DNA of 64,000 nt from Accumulibacter sp. (GTDB lineage: Bacteria > Pseudomonadota > Gammaproteobacteria > Burkholderiales > Rhodocyclaceae), in assembly GCA_024235695.1 (NCBI GenBank), contig JACKLX010000003.1:223569-287568 (forward strand). The letters are read 5' to 3'. Below are positions 33,328 to 41,281 of this stretch, in pieces. The translations under genes and the position numbers were made by a program. Below the pieces are notes generated by a model. It was not told where the DNA came from, ran no database searches, and was given only the letters and a program-made list of their open reading frames with translations. Numbering within the stretch: the first letter of the stretch is position 1; every line of letters starts with the position of its first letter.

Positions 33328-34380
33328 TTACAGCACCAGGTTGAAGAGGTAGCCCACCAGAAGAATGCCGGCGGCGACGATGCCGGCGAAGGTGGCGATC
33401 AGGCGCGGCTTGAGGGCTTTGCGCAGGATGATCATCTCGGGTGCGGAGAGGGCGATCACGCTCATCATGAAGGCCAGCACGGTGCCGAGTGCAGCACCCT
33501 TGCCGATCAAGGCCTCGACGATCGGGATCACGCCGGCGGCGTTGGTGTACATCGGAACGCCGAGCAGCACCGCGACGGGAACCGCCCACCAGGCGTCCCT
33601 GCCCATGATCGAGGCCATGAAGTCCTCCGGCACATAGCCGTGGATGGCCGCGCCGACCGCGATACCGGCCAGGATGTACGGCCAGACCTTGCCGACAATC
33701 TCTCGCACATGCGCCGTGCCGGCCTCGAAGCGCCCGACCCATCCGATACCGTCGCGCACCGGATGGCTCGCCTGGCCGGCCTGAATCTTCTGTACCCAGT
33801 CCTCGAGGTGGCGCTCCATGTGCATCTTGCCGATCACCAGTCCGCCAACGATCGCCACCAGCAGGCCGAGGCCAAGGTACAGCGCGGCGACCTTCCAGCC
33901 GAACATGCCGAAGAGCAGCGCCAGCGCCACTTCATTGACCATCGGCGCGGAGATCAGGAAGGAGAAGGTCACGCCGAGCGGCACGCCAGCCGAAAGAAAG
34001 CCGATGAACAGCGGCACTGCCGAGCACGAGCAGAATGGCGTGACGATGCCGAGCGTTGCAGCGAGCACGTTGCCGATCCCCTGCCGCTTGCCGGAGAGCA
34101 GCGCGCGCGTCCGCTCGGGCGAGAAGAAGGTCTGCACGATGCCCATCACGAAGACGATGCCGGTTAGCAGCAGCAGGACTTTCGGCGTGTCGTAGAAGAA
34201 GAAATGCAGCGCCTCGCCGACCGCTGTCTGACGGCTGAGGGTCAGCGCGTTCAGCAGCCAGTCGGCGAAGGTGGTGAGTTGGCTGTAGGCGAACAGCCAG
34301 GCGCTGGTGGCGATGACGATCGCCAGCAGCCAGCGTGCGAGTCTGCCACGCGGGCTGGAGTCAAGGGAAAGCGTGTTCAT
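33328..34380 (-). CDS. Permease of the DUF318/ArsP-YraQ family
   Basis: 350 aa from ATG 34380, behind GGAGG; the open frame extends 16 codons further without a site. About eight hydrophobic segments are visible, in two repeats. The family motif with conserved cysteines, TPFCSCSAVPLFIGFL, lies near residue 130, followed by ISAPMVNEVALALLFG, and a second-half counterpart around GVPMYTNAAGVIPIVEAL. ArsP members export trivalent organoarsenicals; many other members are uncharacterised. It sits with the mini-thioredoxin downstream and a SigZ-type sigma factor upstream. The substrate is not proven. Confidence 0.85.
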   Translation of the reverse strand: MNTLSLDSSPRGRLARWLLAIVIATSAWLFAYSQLTTFADWLLNALTLSRQTAVGEALHFFFYDTPKVLLLLTGIVFVMGIVQTFFSPERTRALLSGKRQGIGNVLAATLGIVTPFCSCSAVPLFIGFLSAGVPLGVTFSFLISAPMVNEVALALLFGMFGWKVAALYLGLGLLVAIVGGLVIGKMHMERHLEDWVQKIQAGQASHPVRDGIGWVGRFEAGTAHVREIVGKVWPYILAGIAVGAAIHGYVPEDFMASIMGRDAWWAVPVAVLLGVPMYTNAAGVIPIVEALIGKGAALGTVLAFMMSVIALSAPEMIILRKALKPRLIATFAGIVAAGILLVGYLFNLVL

Positions 34381-34565
34381 TCGGGAACCTCCGGCAAGAT
34401 CGTAGCGGGGTCGGCGCCGTCGGCGCAACGACCTTCCTGTTCGGGAAGACGAAGCGCAGGCGAAAAGGACGCAGTTGTCGACTCTTTTTTTTTCGGACCT
34501 CGCCCTTGGTCATCGGATATTCGGTACAGGGTGCGCGTGGCGCACGCGCCGGGGGAAAACGAGCG

Positions 34566-35096
34566 TCAGGATGGCGCTAAGGGCGGACGCGGGATGAATC
34601 CGGCAACCTCGCCGCCGGCATCGTAGCGAACCTGGCACCCGACCTCGATCTTCGCCTTGAGACGCTGGCGCGCGCGCTGGACGCGCGACTTGGCGCCCGA
34701 CAGCGAGATCCCGAGGCGCTCGGCCAATTCGCGCTGCGGCCGGCCTTCGATATCGCAGAGCGTGATCGCCAGCCGGTCGGCTTCGGACAGCTCGCCGAGC
34801 GCGCGCGGCAGGCACTGGCTCAGCTGGTCTACCGGTCGAAGCGTTGCCGGCGACGATGCGGCGAGATCGTCGGGCAGCGGCAGATGTTCATGCGCGACGC
34901 GCAGCCGATCGGCGAGCGCATTGCGCGTTACCCGGAATAGCCAGGCACGCGGCTGTTCTATTTCGCAAAACCGGCTGCCGCGGCGCAGGGCCTTGACGAA
35001 CACCTCCTGCAACAGATCCTCAGCGTCGTCTGGCGACGGCATGCGGTGGCGCAGATAAGCGCGCAGTTCCTTCTCGCTCATCGACCACGCACTCAT
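34566..35096 (-). CDS. sigZ: RNA polymerase sigma factor, ECF type (SigZ-like)
   Basis: 176 aa from ATG 35096 (MSAWSMSEKEL); GTG 35114 is an alternative six codons upstream. Region 2 shows SPDDAEDLLQEVFVKALR and FCEIEQPRAWLFRVTRNALA. Region 4 shows LSEADRLAITLCDIEGRPQR, ELAERLGISLSGAKSRVQRA. The tail after the HTH (EVGCQVRYDAGGEVAGFIPR) matches SigZ relatives, which carry a Cys-containing end that might sense metal or redox state. There is no anti-sigma gene next to it. It is transcribed toward the permease and thioredoxin genes and may drive them. The upstream end overlaps a fitA remnant. Confidence 0.86.
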   Translation of the reverse strand: MSAWSMSEKELRAYLRHRMPSPDDAEDLLQEVFVKALRRGSRFCEIEQPRAWLFRVTRNALADRLRVAHEHLPLPDDLAASSPATLRPVDQLSQCLPRALGELSEADRLAITLCDIEGRPQRELAERLGISLSGAKSRVQRARQRLKAKIEVGCQVRYDAGGEVAGFIPRPPLAPS

Positions 35097-35110
35097 CAGG
35101 CAAGGGACGC

Positions 35111-35402
35111 TCACCTTACTGCTCGATCGAGCTGCACGATCGGCGGCGGTTGACCGTGTTGATTGGGTGCGACGCTCATGATTTGCCTGTATGTTCCAAC
35201 CTCGAAATCCTCGTTCGTGACGCCGACCTCGCGGCCCAATGCCGCGCGGGCTTCAGCCAGGCCGATGCGCGTCTCCGGCTTGACCGCGATCGCCAGAATC
35301 GCGCGAACCTCGGCCTCCGTGCTACGCCCATGTTGAAGCGGCCCGCATCGAAAATGCGCGATGGACGTCGTCGGGCAAATTGCAGACTATCAGCATTGCC
35401 AT
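35111..35402 (-). pseudogene. Frameshifted FitA/VapB-type antitoxin remnant, no toxin partner
   Basis: ATG 35402 opens MAMLIVCNLPDDVHRAFSMR-AAS and then hits a stop (TAG). Shifting one base gives the exact continuation QHGRSTEAEVRAILAIAVKP and TRIGLAEARAALGREVGVTN, then EDFEV. This is the standard FitA/Arc-type antitoxin body (RNLPDDVHRALRVRAAQHGRS-type). One extra base in the GCTTCAACATGG stretch explains it. The C-terminus is replaced by GTYRQIMSV... up to 35111, and no FitB PIN toxin follows; sigZ begins there. This is an orphan, dead antitoxin. Confidence 0.78.
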
Positions 35403-35427
35403 GGCGGCACCCCACGAGAACGCTCGC

Positions 35428-35495
35428 TGCATGCGGATTGCCAACAAAAAGCATGCAAACCGGCAAGGCCGAGTGAGAGCATTGGCCATATTGTA
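35428..35495 (-). promoter_or_regulatory. Possible old promoter and operator of the fitA remnant
   Basis: TGCATGC (35428-35434) and GCATGCA (35451-35457) form an inverted repeat with a 16-bp spacer, 26 bp upstream of the fitA ATG. On the minus strand TACAAT (35495-35490) is a good -10 further upstream. FitA-type antitoxins usually bind such inverted repeats. It is a weak inference, since the gene itself is broken. Confidence 0.3.
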
Positions 35496-35652
35496 AACAC
35501 GTCTTTTCCGACAAGCGGCGCAGGGAGTCGAAAACGATGATCGTGACGGCGAAATCTGCACAGTGGTCCCGCCGCTGGTGATCACTCACCGCCTCCGATG
35601 GCTGCCGGTCGCAGCACCTTTGCACTGGTGCGCTTGCTGGGCGACAGCCGCG

Positions 35653-36729
35653 TCACGGCTTGCGGTCGACCAGGATGATGAACCAGCCGGTGCTCTCTAT
35701 GCGAGCCGCCAGCACCCGCTGGCCATTGATGTCCATGGCCAGCGCCCCGGACATGCTGCTGGCTTGCGCGGCCCTGGCCAGGACACCTTCGGTGACCTCG
35801 TTGACCCAAGTGAAGCGGGAGGCCACCGCGCCTCGGTCGGCGTCCTTCGCCAGGCCAGCGGACGAGCGGTAAGACAACGCGGCCGTCTTCTTTTCGGCGT
35901 TGACGCGCTCGATCTCGGCTTCGAGAGCGGCGTCACTGGCGTCGATGGCCAGCCCGTGCCGGTCGACAATGAAGGCGCTCGCCGTATCTCGCCATTGAAG
36001 CCGGGCCAACACCGACCGGGAGAGCTGCTTCAGGGTGATGTCGCGCGAGGCGACGCCGAGCAGCCGGTCATCCGCATAGATCGGATAGGAGGCGGTAATC
36101 ATCATCCCGGCACCGACCAGGTCAAGGTACGGCGCGGTCCAGCCGACCGCGCGCCGCGCGAAGTCTGCCGCCGTGTAGAACACCTGTTTGGTTGGCAGCG
36201 CATTATTGACCGCTTGATCCATCGGCACGTACGGATAAATCAGCATCATGTCGTCGGCCGTGGTCAGGTATACCCACGAGAAGTCGAAGCTCTTGTACGC
36301 GGCGCGGAAAACCGGCAGCAGTCGCTCGAAATCCCGGAGATGGACCACCGTTTCGTCGATGACGGTCTTGCCGCGATAGGTGTAGAAGCCCGGGAATGGC
36401 GCCTGGAACGGGGGCGGCGAGAGATCTTCTGGCCAGGTTCGAAAACCGATCGTGTTGCCCGCCCTGGTGCTACGGCCGACCCAGCTGGCCTTGTCCTGAG
36501 CAGTGACCGGGGAGCGGTGCGTCGCCAGCGCGCGGTATTCGTCGCCGAGCGCGCGCGTGCTCGCGGCGACCTCGCGAAAGACCGTGTCGATCCTGTCCGC
36601 AGCCAGTTGCACCAACGATTCCAGCGGGCCCTCATGGTCCACAGCCTGGGCCGGCGTCGCGCAGAGCGATACGGTGATGCAAGCCATGCCGAAGCCTTGG
36701 AGACCATTGCGAAGCAGCTTCTTTATCAT
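35653..36729 (-). CDS. Stand-alone periplasmic Cache-domain sensor protein
   Basis: 358 aa from ATG 36729, with GAGG upstream. A signal peptide (GMACITVSLCATPAQA) precedes LESLVQLAADRIDTVFREVA, a helix like the one that starts dCache ligand-binding domains. YTYRGKTVIDETVVHLRDFE, FSWVYLTTADDMMLIYPYVP and GVASRDITLKQLSRSVL then follow the double-Cache pattern. The protein ends at WFIILVDRKP, with no transmembrane helix, HAMP, kinase, GGDEF or chemotaxis signalling domain. So it is a soluble extracytoplasmic sensor or binding protein that must act through a partner. No such partner lies next to it. Confidence 0.75.
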   Translation of the reverse strand: MIKKLLRNGLQGFGMACITVSLCATPAQAVDHEGPLESLVQLAADRIDTVFREVAASTRALGDEYRALATHRSPVTAQDKASWVGRSTRAGNTIGFRTWPEDLSPPPFQAPFPGFYTYRGKTVIDETVVHLRDFERLLPVFRAAYKSFDFSWVYLTTADDMMLIYPYVPMDQAVNNALPTKQVFYTAADFARRAVGWTAPYLDLVGAGMMITASYPIYADDRLLGVASRDITLKQLSRSVLARLQWRDTASAFIVDRHGLAIDASDAALEAEIERVNAEKKTAALSYRSSAGLAKDADRGAVASRFTWVNEVTEGVLARAAQASSMSGALAMDINGQRVLAARIESTGWFIILVDRKP

Positions 36730-36850
36730 CGGGTGGTACCTCGCTGGATTTCCGAATCGGTAGCCTGGAGAGGTAGTCCAGCAGCCATTTTTCGGACTTG
36801 ACGCCGGCCAATCCGGCGCATTCCGCAGTGTGGGACAGGAAATCCGGCTG

Positions 36851-37167
36851 CTAGATTCCGGCAATCAGAAAATCGAGAGCAGCGATGATCTCGTCTCGAC
36901 GCTGTCCGAGATTCGTGACCTCGGTGCCGAGGTGTTCTTCTGAATGCCCGCCAGTTGCGGCGTGAGCATGAGGTATTGCCGGCCGTCGATTTCGAGAACC
37001 GGAGTGAGGGTCGCGAGCAGTCCGCCCGTCATCGTCGCAGCGGGGCAGAGGGGTACCGCCACCCGCGTTCCGAGTTCGGCGACCAGGTCGCTCTGTACGT
37101 CGAGCAGCAGCGGGTAGGCGCTGCTGGTGTCCGGGTTCGGGTTGCGGTGCACGCTGAACTGGGCCAT
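36851..37167 (-). pseudogene. ccdB: ccdB-type toxin gene with a late frameshift
   Basis: ATG 37167 shares its A with the ccdA stop (TGATG). The frame gives MAQFSVHRNPNPDTSSAYPL and on to YLMLTPQLAGI, matching chromosomal CcdB for about 75 residues. It then runs into unrelated sequence and stops at 36865. Two bases along, the expected end appears (EEHLGTEVTNLGQRRDEII, AALDFLIAGI) with its stop at 36851. One missing base in GGCATTCAGAAG explains it. The C-terminal helix and final Gly-Ile, needed by CcdB to poison gyrase, are lost from the real product. Confidence 0.78.
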
Positions 37168-37412
37168 CAAGAGGTCCGCATCCCGTCGCTGAATGCCCCA
37201 TGCTTGTCGACGTGATCGTTGTAAGCCACGATGGCCGCACGGTTTTCGACCAGCCATTGCTCACGCTGGCTGCTTGCGATGGCTTCGAGCAAAGCCTGCT
37301 GCAGGGTGGCGGAGAGGTTGACGTTCATCGTCCGCGCTTTGCTCAGCAGGTCGGCGTTGATGCTGACGTTTGTCGCCTTCTTGGGGGCTTGGGTGTCATA
37401 GGCCTTTAGCAT
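37167..37412 (-). CDS. ccdA: CcdA-type antitoxin
   Basis: 81 aa from ATG 37412, behind GGGAGG. The N-terminal part (KKATNVSINADLLSKARTMN) is a ribbon-helix-helix DNA-binding region. The C-terminal half (REQWLVENRAAIVAYNDHVD, KHGAFSDGMR) is the CcdB-wrapping tail with the typical W-x-x-E-N-x-x-A-I-x-x-Y-N pattern. The frame is intact. Its stop overlaps the toxin start. A 27-bp perfect palindrome 20 bp upstream is a good autoregulatory operator. With CcdB damaged, this gene may persist as an orphan repressor or as an anti-addiction antitoxin. Confidence 0.88.
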   Translation of the reverse strand: MLKAYDTQAPKKATNVSINADLLSKARTMNVNLSATLQQALLEAIASSQREQWLVENRAAIVAYNDHVDKHGAFSDGMRTS

Positions 37413-37431
37413 CAGGGGCCTCCCGCTGTTG

Positions 37432-37458
37432 ACGATGCGCATAGTCTATGCGCATCGT
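37432..37458 (-). promoter_or_regulatory. 27-bp perfect palindrome, probable ccdAB operator
   Basis: ACGATGCGCATAG and CTATGCGCATCGT are perfect 13-bp arms around a single T, 20 bp before the ccdA start codon. CcdA family proteins bind palindromic sites that overlap their own promoter. On the minus strand TTGCGC just upstream could be the -35. Perfect symmetry suggests continued selection despite the broken toxin. Confidence 0.7.
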
Positions 37459-37557
37459 GGTGCGCAAGGCAAGGGGGGGATTTGGCGACGCCGCCAAGCA
37501 CACCAGGCGGCGCAGGCATCGCTCTGGCCAGGCTGCTGACCGGCCTCGTGCATGCGC

Positions 37558-38649
37558 TCAGACGTTGAACAGGAAGTTCAGCACGTCGCCGTCCTTGACG
37601 ACGTATTCCTTGCCTTCGGCGCGCATCTTGCCGGCTTCCTTGGCGCCCTGTTCGCCCTTGCAGGCGATGAAGTCGGACAGCGCGATGGTCTGGGCGCGGA
37701 TGAAGCCGCGTTCGAAGTCGGTATGGATGACGCCGGCCGCCTGCGGCGCGGTATCGCCGACGTGGATCGTCCAGGCGCGTACTTCCTTGACGCCGGCGGT
37801 GAAGTAGGTCTGCAGGCCGAGCAGCTCGTAGCCGGCCCGAATCAGGCGGTTCAGCCCGGGCTCTTCGAGGCCGAGGTCGACGAGGAAGGCGTGCTTGTCT
37901 TCGTCGTCGAGGTCGGCGAGTTCGGCCTCGATCTTGGCACAGAGGGCGACTACCGGCGCGCCTTCCTCGGCGGCGTGGGTGCGCAGGCTGTCGAGGTGGC
38001 GATTGTTGTCGAAACCGTCTTCGAGGACGTTGCCGACGTACATCGTCGGCTTGATCGTCAGCAGGCACAGTGGCTTGAGCAGCGCCTGCTCGTCGCCGGA
38101 AAGCGCCAGCGTGCGCGCTGGCCGGCCTTCATTGAGATGCGGCAGCAGGCGCTCGAGAACGGCCACCAGGTGCTGCGCTTCCCTGTCGCCGGAGCGGGCT
38201 TTCTTGCTGTCGCGGTTCAGTGTGCGTTCGACGGCGGCGAGGTCGGCGAGCGCCAGTTCGGTCATGATCGTTTCGATGTCCGAAAGCGGGTCGACGCGAC
38301 CGGAGACATGGACGACGTTTTCGTCGTCGAAGCAGCGCACGACATTGACGATGGCGTCGGTCTCGCGGATGTTGGCGAGGAACTGGTTGCCGAGGCCTTC
38401 GCCCTTCGAGGCGCCGGCGACCAGACCGGCGATGTCGACGAACTCGACGATCGCCGGCTGGATGCGTTGCGGCCTGACGATCGCGGCGAGTTGCGCGAGG
38501 CGCGGATCGGGCACTTCGACGATGCCGACGTTCGGCTCGATGGTGCAGAACGGGTAGTTTTCGGCGGCGATTCCCGCTTTGGTGAGGGCGTTGAAGAGGG
38601 TCGATTTGCCAACGTTGGGCAGGCCGACGATACCGCATTTGAGGCTCAT
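37558..38649 (-). CDS. ychF: Redox-regulated ATPase/GTPase YchF
   Basis: 363 aa, the family's usual length. The P-loop GLPNVGKST is at residues 9-17, followed by [20 protein letters not shown] and the NxxE-type nucleotide site typical of Obg-family YchF, which prefers ATP. The C-terminal TGS domain begins near [20 protein letters not shown] and ends VLNFLFNV. It binds ribosomes and is linked to oxidative-stress response and translation. It is the last gene of the leftward rplY-pth-ychF set, the standard order in betaproteobacteria, 10 bp after pth. Confidence 0.95.
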   Translation of the reverse strand: MSLKCGIVGLPNVGKSTLFNALTKAGIAAENYPFCTIEPNVGIVEVPDPRLAQLAAIVRPQRIQPAIVEFVDIAGLVAGASKGEGLGNQFLANIRETDAIVNVVRCFDDENVVHVSGRVDPLSDIETIMTELALADLAAVERTLNRDSKKARSGDREAQHLVAVLERLLPHLNEGRPARTLALSGDEQALLKPLCLLTIKPTMYVGNVLEDGFDNNRHLDSLRTHAAEEGAPVVALCAKIEAELADLDDEDKHAFLVDLGLEEPGLNRLIRAGYELLGLQTYFTAGVKEVRAWTIHVGDTAPQAAGVIHTDFERGFIRAQTIALSDFIACKGEQGAKEAGKMRAEGKEYVVKDGDVLNFLFNV

Positions 38650-38659
38650 GCTCGGATTC

Positions 38660-39235
38660 CTATGGTGAGGGCGTCTTGACGTGCAGTTGCCGCTGGGCGG
38701 CCGCGTAGTCGCCGGCGGCGAGTGCCGGCCAGGCCAGCAGACAGCGCTCGATGGCGCGGTCGATCAGCTCCTGTTCCTCGCGTCTGGGTGCCTTGAGGAC
38801 GTAGTTGATGACTTCGGCGCGTTCGCCGGGATGGCCGATTCCCAGGCGCAGCCGCCAGAAATCGGGGGTCGCGAGACGCGCCTGGATATCCTTGAGACCG
38901 TTGTGGCCGCCGTTGCCGCCGCCCTGCTTGAGGCGAATGCTGCCCGGTTCGAGGTCGAGATCGTCATGGACGACCAGCGTTTCGTCGGCAGCGATCTTGT
39001 AGAAGCGCGCCAGCGCGGCGACCGCCTGGCCGGAGAGGTTCATGTAGGTCATCGGTTGCAACAGCCAGCCGTCCTCGAGGCGAGCGACGCGGCCATGGAA
39101 CTTGCCCTGCGGTGCCAGCGGCGCGCGCAGGCGTGTCGCCAGCCGGTCGACAAACCAGAAGCCGACATTGTGCCGGTTGTCTTCGTATTGGCTGCCGGGG
39201 TTGCCGAGGCCGACGATCAGACGGGGTGCAGGCAT
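38660..39235 (-). CDS. pth: Peptidyl-tRNA hydrolase
   Basis: 191 aa from ATG 39235 (MPAPRLIVG); an earlier in-frame start gives a leader not found in the family. It releases peptides from drop-off peptidyl-tRNA. The catalytic His is in [10 protein letters not shown], with [12 protein letters not shown] before it, [12 protein letters not shown] in the middle, and [20 protein letters not shown] near residue 100. It sits between rplY and ychF as in most relatives, with a terminator between it and rplY. Confidence 0.95.
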   Translation of the reverse strand: MPAPRLIVGLGNPGSQYEDNRHNVGFWFVDRLATRLRAPLAPQGKFHGRVARLEDGWLLQPMTYMNLSGQAVAALARFYKIAADETLVVHDDLDLEPGSIRLKQGGGNGGHNGLKDIQARLATPDFWRLRLGIGHPGERAEVINYVLKAPRREEQELIDRAIERCLLAWPALAAGDYAAAQRQLHVKTPSP

Positions 39236-39252
39236 GACATCTTTGCATCGGT

Positions 39253-39297
39253 AAAAAAAACAGGCCGCCGTGGGCACTCGGTGCCGGACGGCGGCCT
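39253..39297 (-). terminator. Rho-independent terminator after rplY
   Basis: On the minus strand AGGCCGCCGT (39297-39288) pairs perfectly with ACGGCGGCCT (39271-39262), followed by a run of eight T (39260-39253). It ends transcription from rplY and possibly prs, although pth follows within 20 bp in the same direction, so it may be an attenuator. Confidence 0.85.
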
Positions 39298-39325
39298 GGG
39301 TTTGGCTGGACGCCTGGCGTCGGAC

Positions 39326-39979
39326 CTAGTCGGTCTTTTCGTCCTTCTCGTCTTTCTCGTCGGCGGCGGCTGCTTCGCTGCCGGCCTCTTCTGCGGCTTC
39401 GAGATCCTCTTCGACAACCTTCGGCGCGATGATACTGACGACGACCTGATCGTCGCCGGCGACGACCGGCGTGACCTTGTCCGGGAAGACGAGTTGGGAA
39501 ACGTGGATCGTGTCACCGAGTCCGAGTTCCTTCAGATCGACCTCGATGAACGCCGGCAGGTGCTGCGGCAGGCAACTCACTTCGATGTCATTGAGCGCCG
39601 GCGCGACCGCGCCGCCCTCGAGCTTGACGCCCGGAGCGATCTCGCCGTTCAGGAAGTGCAGCGGGATGCGCTGGTGGATGGCGTGTGTGGCGTCCACGCG
39701 CAGGAAGTCGCAGTGCAGCACCAGCGGCTTCCACGGGTGCATCTGTGCGTCACGCAGCAAGGCTTGCTGGCGCTTGCCATCGAGCTTGAGCGTCAGCACC
39801 GACGAGCGAAACGCCTCCTTGCGCAGGCTGAGCAGGATGTCATTGTGATCGATGTCGATCATCATGGGCTCCGCCGTGCCGCCGTAGACGATGGCCGGGA
39901 CCCGGTTTTCGCGACGCAGGCGGCGGCTCGCTCCGGACCCCTGCAGAGTGCGCTTGCGCGCTTCAAGTTCAAACTTCAT
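39326..39979 (-). CDS. rplY: 50S ribosomal protein L25/general stress protein Ctc
   Basis: 217 aa, the long CTC form with a C-terminal domain; E. coli L25 is 94 aa. It binds 5S rRNA. The L25 domain runs from MKFELEARKRTLQGSGASRR to about residue 95, and the TL5 C-terminal domain follows (VDATHAIHQRIPLHFLNGE). The tail is very acidic with a DEKDEKDEK repeat. It lies 79 bp downstream of prs in the standard prs-rplY-pth order. Confidence 0.95.
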   Translation of the reverse strand: MKFELEARKRTLQGSGASRRLRRENRVPAIVYGGTAEPMMIDIDHNDILLSLRKEAFRSSVLTLKLDGKRQQALLRDAQMHPWKPLVLHCDFLRVDATHAIHQRIPLHFLNGEIAPGVKLEGGAVAPALNDIEVSCLPQHLPAFIEVDLKELGLGDTIHVSQLVFPDKVTPVVAGDDQVVVSIIAPKVVEEDLEAAEEAGSEAAAADEKDEKDEKTD

Positions 39980-40058
39980 GGACAGCTCCTGGTTGAAACA
40001 AACCCCACCCGCGACCAGGCAGGGGGTTGGAAAAGCGCTTGGCAGGACGCTCGGCGCC

Positions 40059-41009
40059 CTATTCGATGAACAGCGACGAAACGGAATCCTCGTTGCTGAT
40101 CCGGCGAATCGTCTCGGCCATCACTTCGGCGACCGACAACTGCCGGATGCGCGGCGACTCCTTGGCGTCTTCGCGCAGCGGAATGGTATCGGTAACCACC
40201 AGTTCGTCGAGATCGGAAGCATTGATGCGCTCTACCGCCCGGCCCGACAGCACCGGGTGGACGCAGTAGGCGAGGACGTGGCGGGCGCCGTGTTCCTTGA
40301 GCGCGGTCGCCGCCTTGCACAGCGTCCCGGCGGTGTCGACCAGGTCGTCCATGATCACGCAGGTACGGCCCTGCACCTCGCCGATGATGTTCATCACTTC
40401 GGAAACGTTGGCTTTCGGGCGCCGTTTGTCGATGATCGCCAGATCGCATTCAAGCCGCTTGGCCAGCGCGCGTGCACGGACCACACCACCGACGTCGGGC
40501 GACACGACCATCAGGTGGTCGAAGTCCTTCTTCCAGACGTCGCCGAGCATGATCGGCAGCGAATAGATGTTGTCGACCGGAATGTTGAAGAAACCCTGGA
40601 TCTGCTCGGTGTGCAGGTCCATGGTCAGCACGCGGTGCACGCCGGCGGCGGTCAGCAGGTCGGCGACCAGCTTGGCGGCGATCGGCACGCGCGCCGAGCG
40701 TACCCTGCGATCCTGGCGGGCGTAGCCGAAGTAGGGGATCGCGGCGGTGATCCGGGCAGCCGACGCGCGCTTCAGCGCATCGACCATGACCAGCAGTTCC
40801 ATCAGATTCTCGTTGGTCGGCGCGCAGGTCGATTGCAGGATGAAGACGTCCATGCCGCGTACGTGTTCCTGGATTTCGACGCTGATCTCGCCGTCGGAAA
40901 AGCGGCCAACCTGCGCTCGACCGAGCGAGATGTTGAGGCGCTTGACGACGTCGGCGGCCAACGCGGGGTTGGCGTTGCCGGTGAATACCATCAGGCTGTC
41001 GTAGGCCAT
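40059..41009 (-). CDS. prs: Ribose-phosphate pyrophosphokinase
   Basis: 316 aa from ATG 41009, behind GGGAAG. It makes PRPP from ribose 5-phosphate and ATP for nucleotide, His and Trp synthesis. It has two phosphoribosyltransferase-like domains. Motifs are YGYARQDR-type [10 protein letters not shown] near residue 95, the flexible-loop region before [13 protein letters not shown] near 130, and the PRPP-binding [13 protein letters not shown] near 220. It follows the tRNA-Gln gene, as in other betaproteobacteria. Confidence 0.96.
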   Translation of the reverse strand: MAYDSLMVFTGNANPALAADVVKRLNISLGRAQVGRFSDGEISVEIQEHVRGMDVFILQSTCAPTNENLMELLVMVDALKRASAARITAAIPYFGYARQDRRVRSARVPIAAKLVADLLTAAGVHRVLTMDLHTEQIQGFFNIPVDNIYSLPIMLGDVWKKDFDHLMVVSPDVGGVVRARALAKRLECDLAIIDKRRPKANVSEVMNIIGEVQGRTCVIMDDLVDTAGTLCKAATALKEHGARHVLAYCVHPVLSGRAVERINASDLDELVVTDTIPLREDAKESPRIRQLSVAEVMAETIRRISNEDSVSSLFIE

Positions 41010-41098
41010 GCTGCGCTTCCCGGGGCGCCTGGCAGATCGGCGCCGTGTAAAGCAAGACGGGCAGGTTAGGCCGCCTGCCCGCGTTGACGGAAATGGAA

Positions 41099-41175
41099 TG
41101 GCTGGGGAAGAAGGATTCGAACCTTCGAATGCCGGAATCAAAATCCGGTGCCTTGACCAACTTGGCGACTCCCCA
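41099..41175 (-). tRNA. tRNA-Gln (anticodon UUG)
   Basis: 77 nt including an encoded CCA. The acceptor arms TGGGGAG and TTCCCCA close with discriminator G. The anticodon stem CCGGA/TCCGG holds loop TTTTGAT, so the anticodon is TTG. The T arm contains GGTTCGAATCC. It lies between ispE and prs, a conserved location in this group. Confidence 0.96.
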
Positions 41176-41281
41176 GCTGTCGCTCGCCTCGCCGTGCTGG
41201 CGAACGAGGCGCGCATTATACCGGGGATTCCTCAGGAAAAGAAGCGCAATGGCGACAAAAGTGGTGATTGCACCGCCGGCA

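Noticed and set aside
34486-34496. A run of nine T near the sigZ 3' side, considered as a terminator
   Set aside because: No GC-rich hairpin precedes it on the plus strand, and on the minus strand it is an A-run.
37489-37512. CGCCGCC/GGCGGCG 7-bp hairpin downstream of ychF, considered as a terminator
   Set aside because: There is no T-run on the minus strand after it, so the evidence is too weak to call it.
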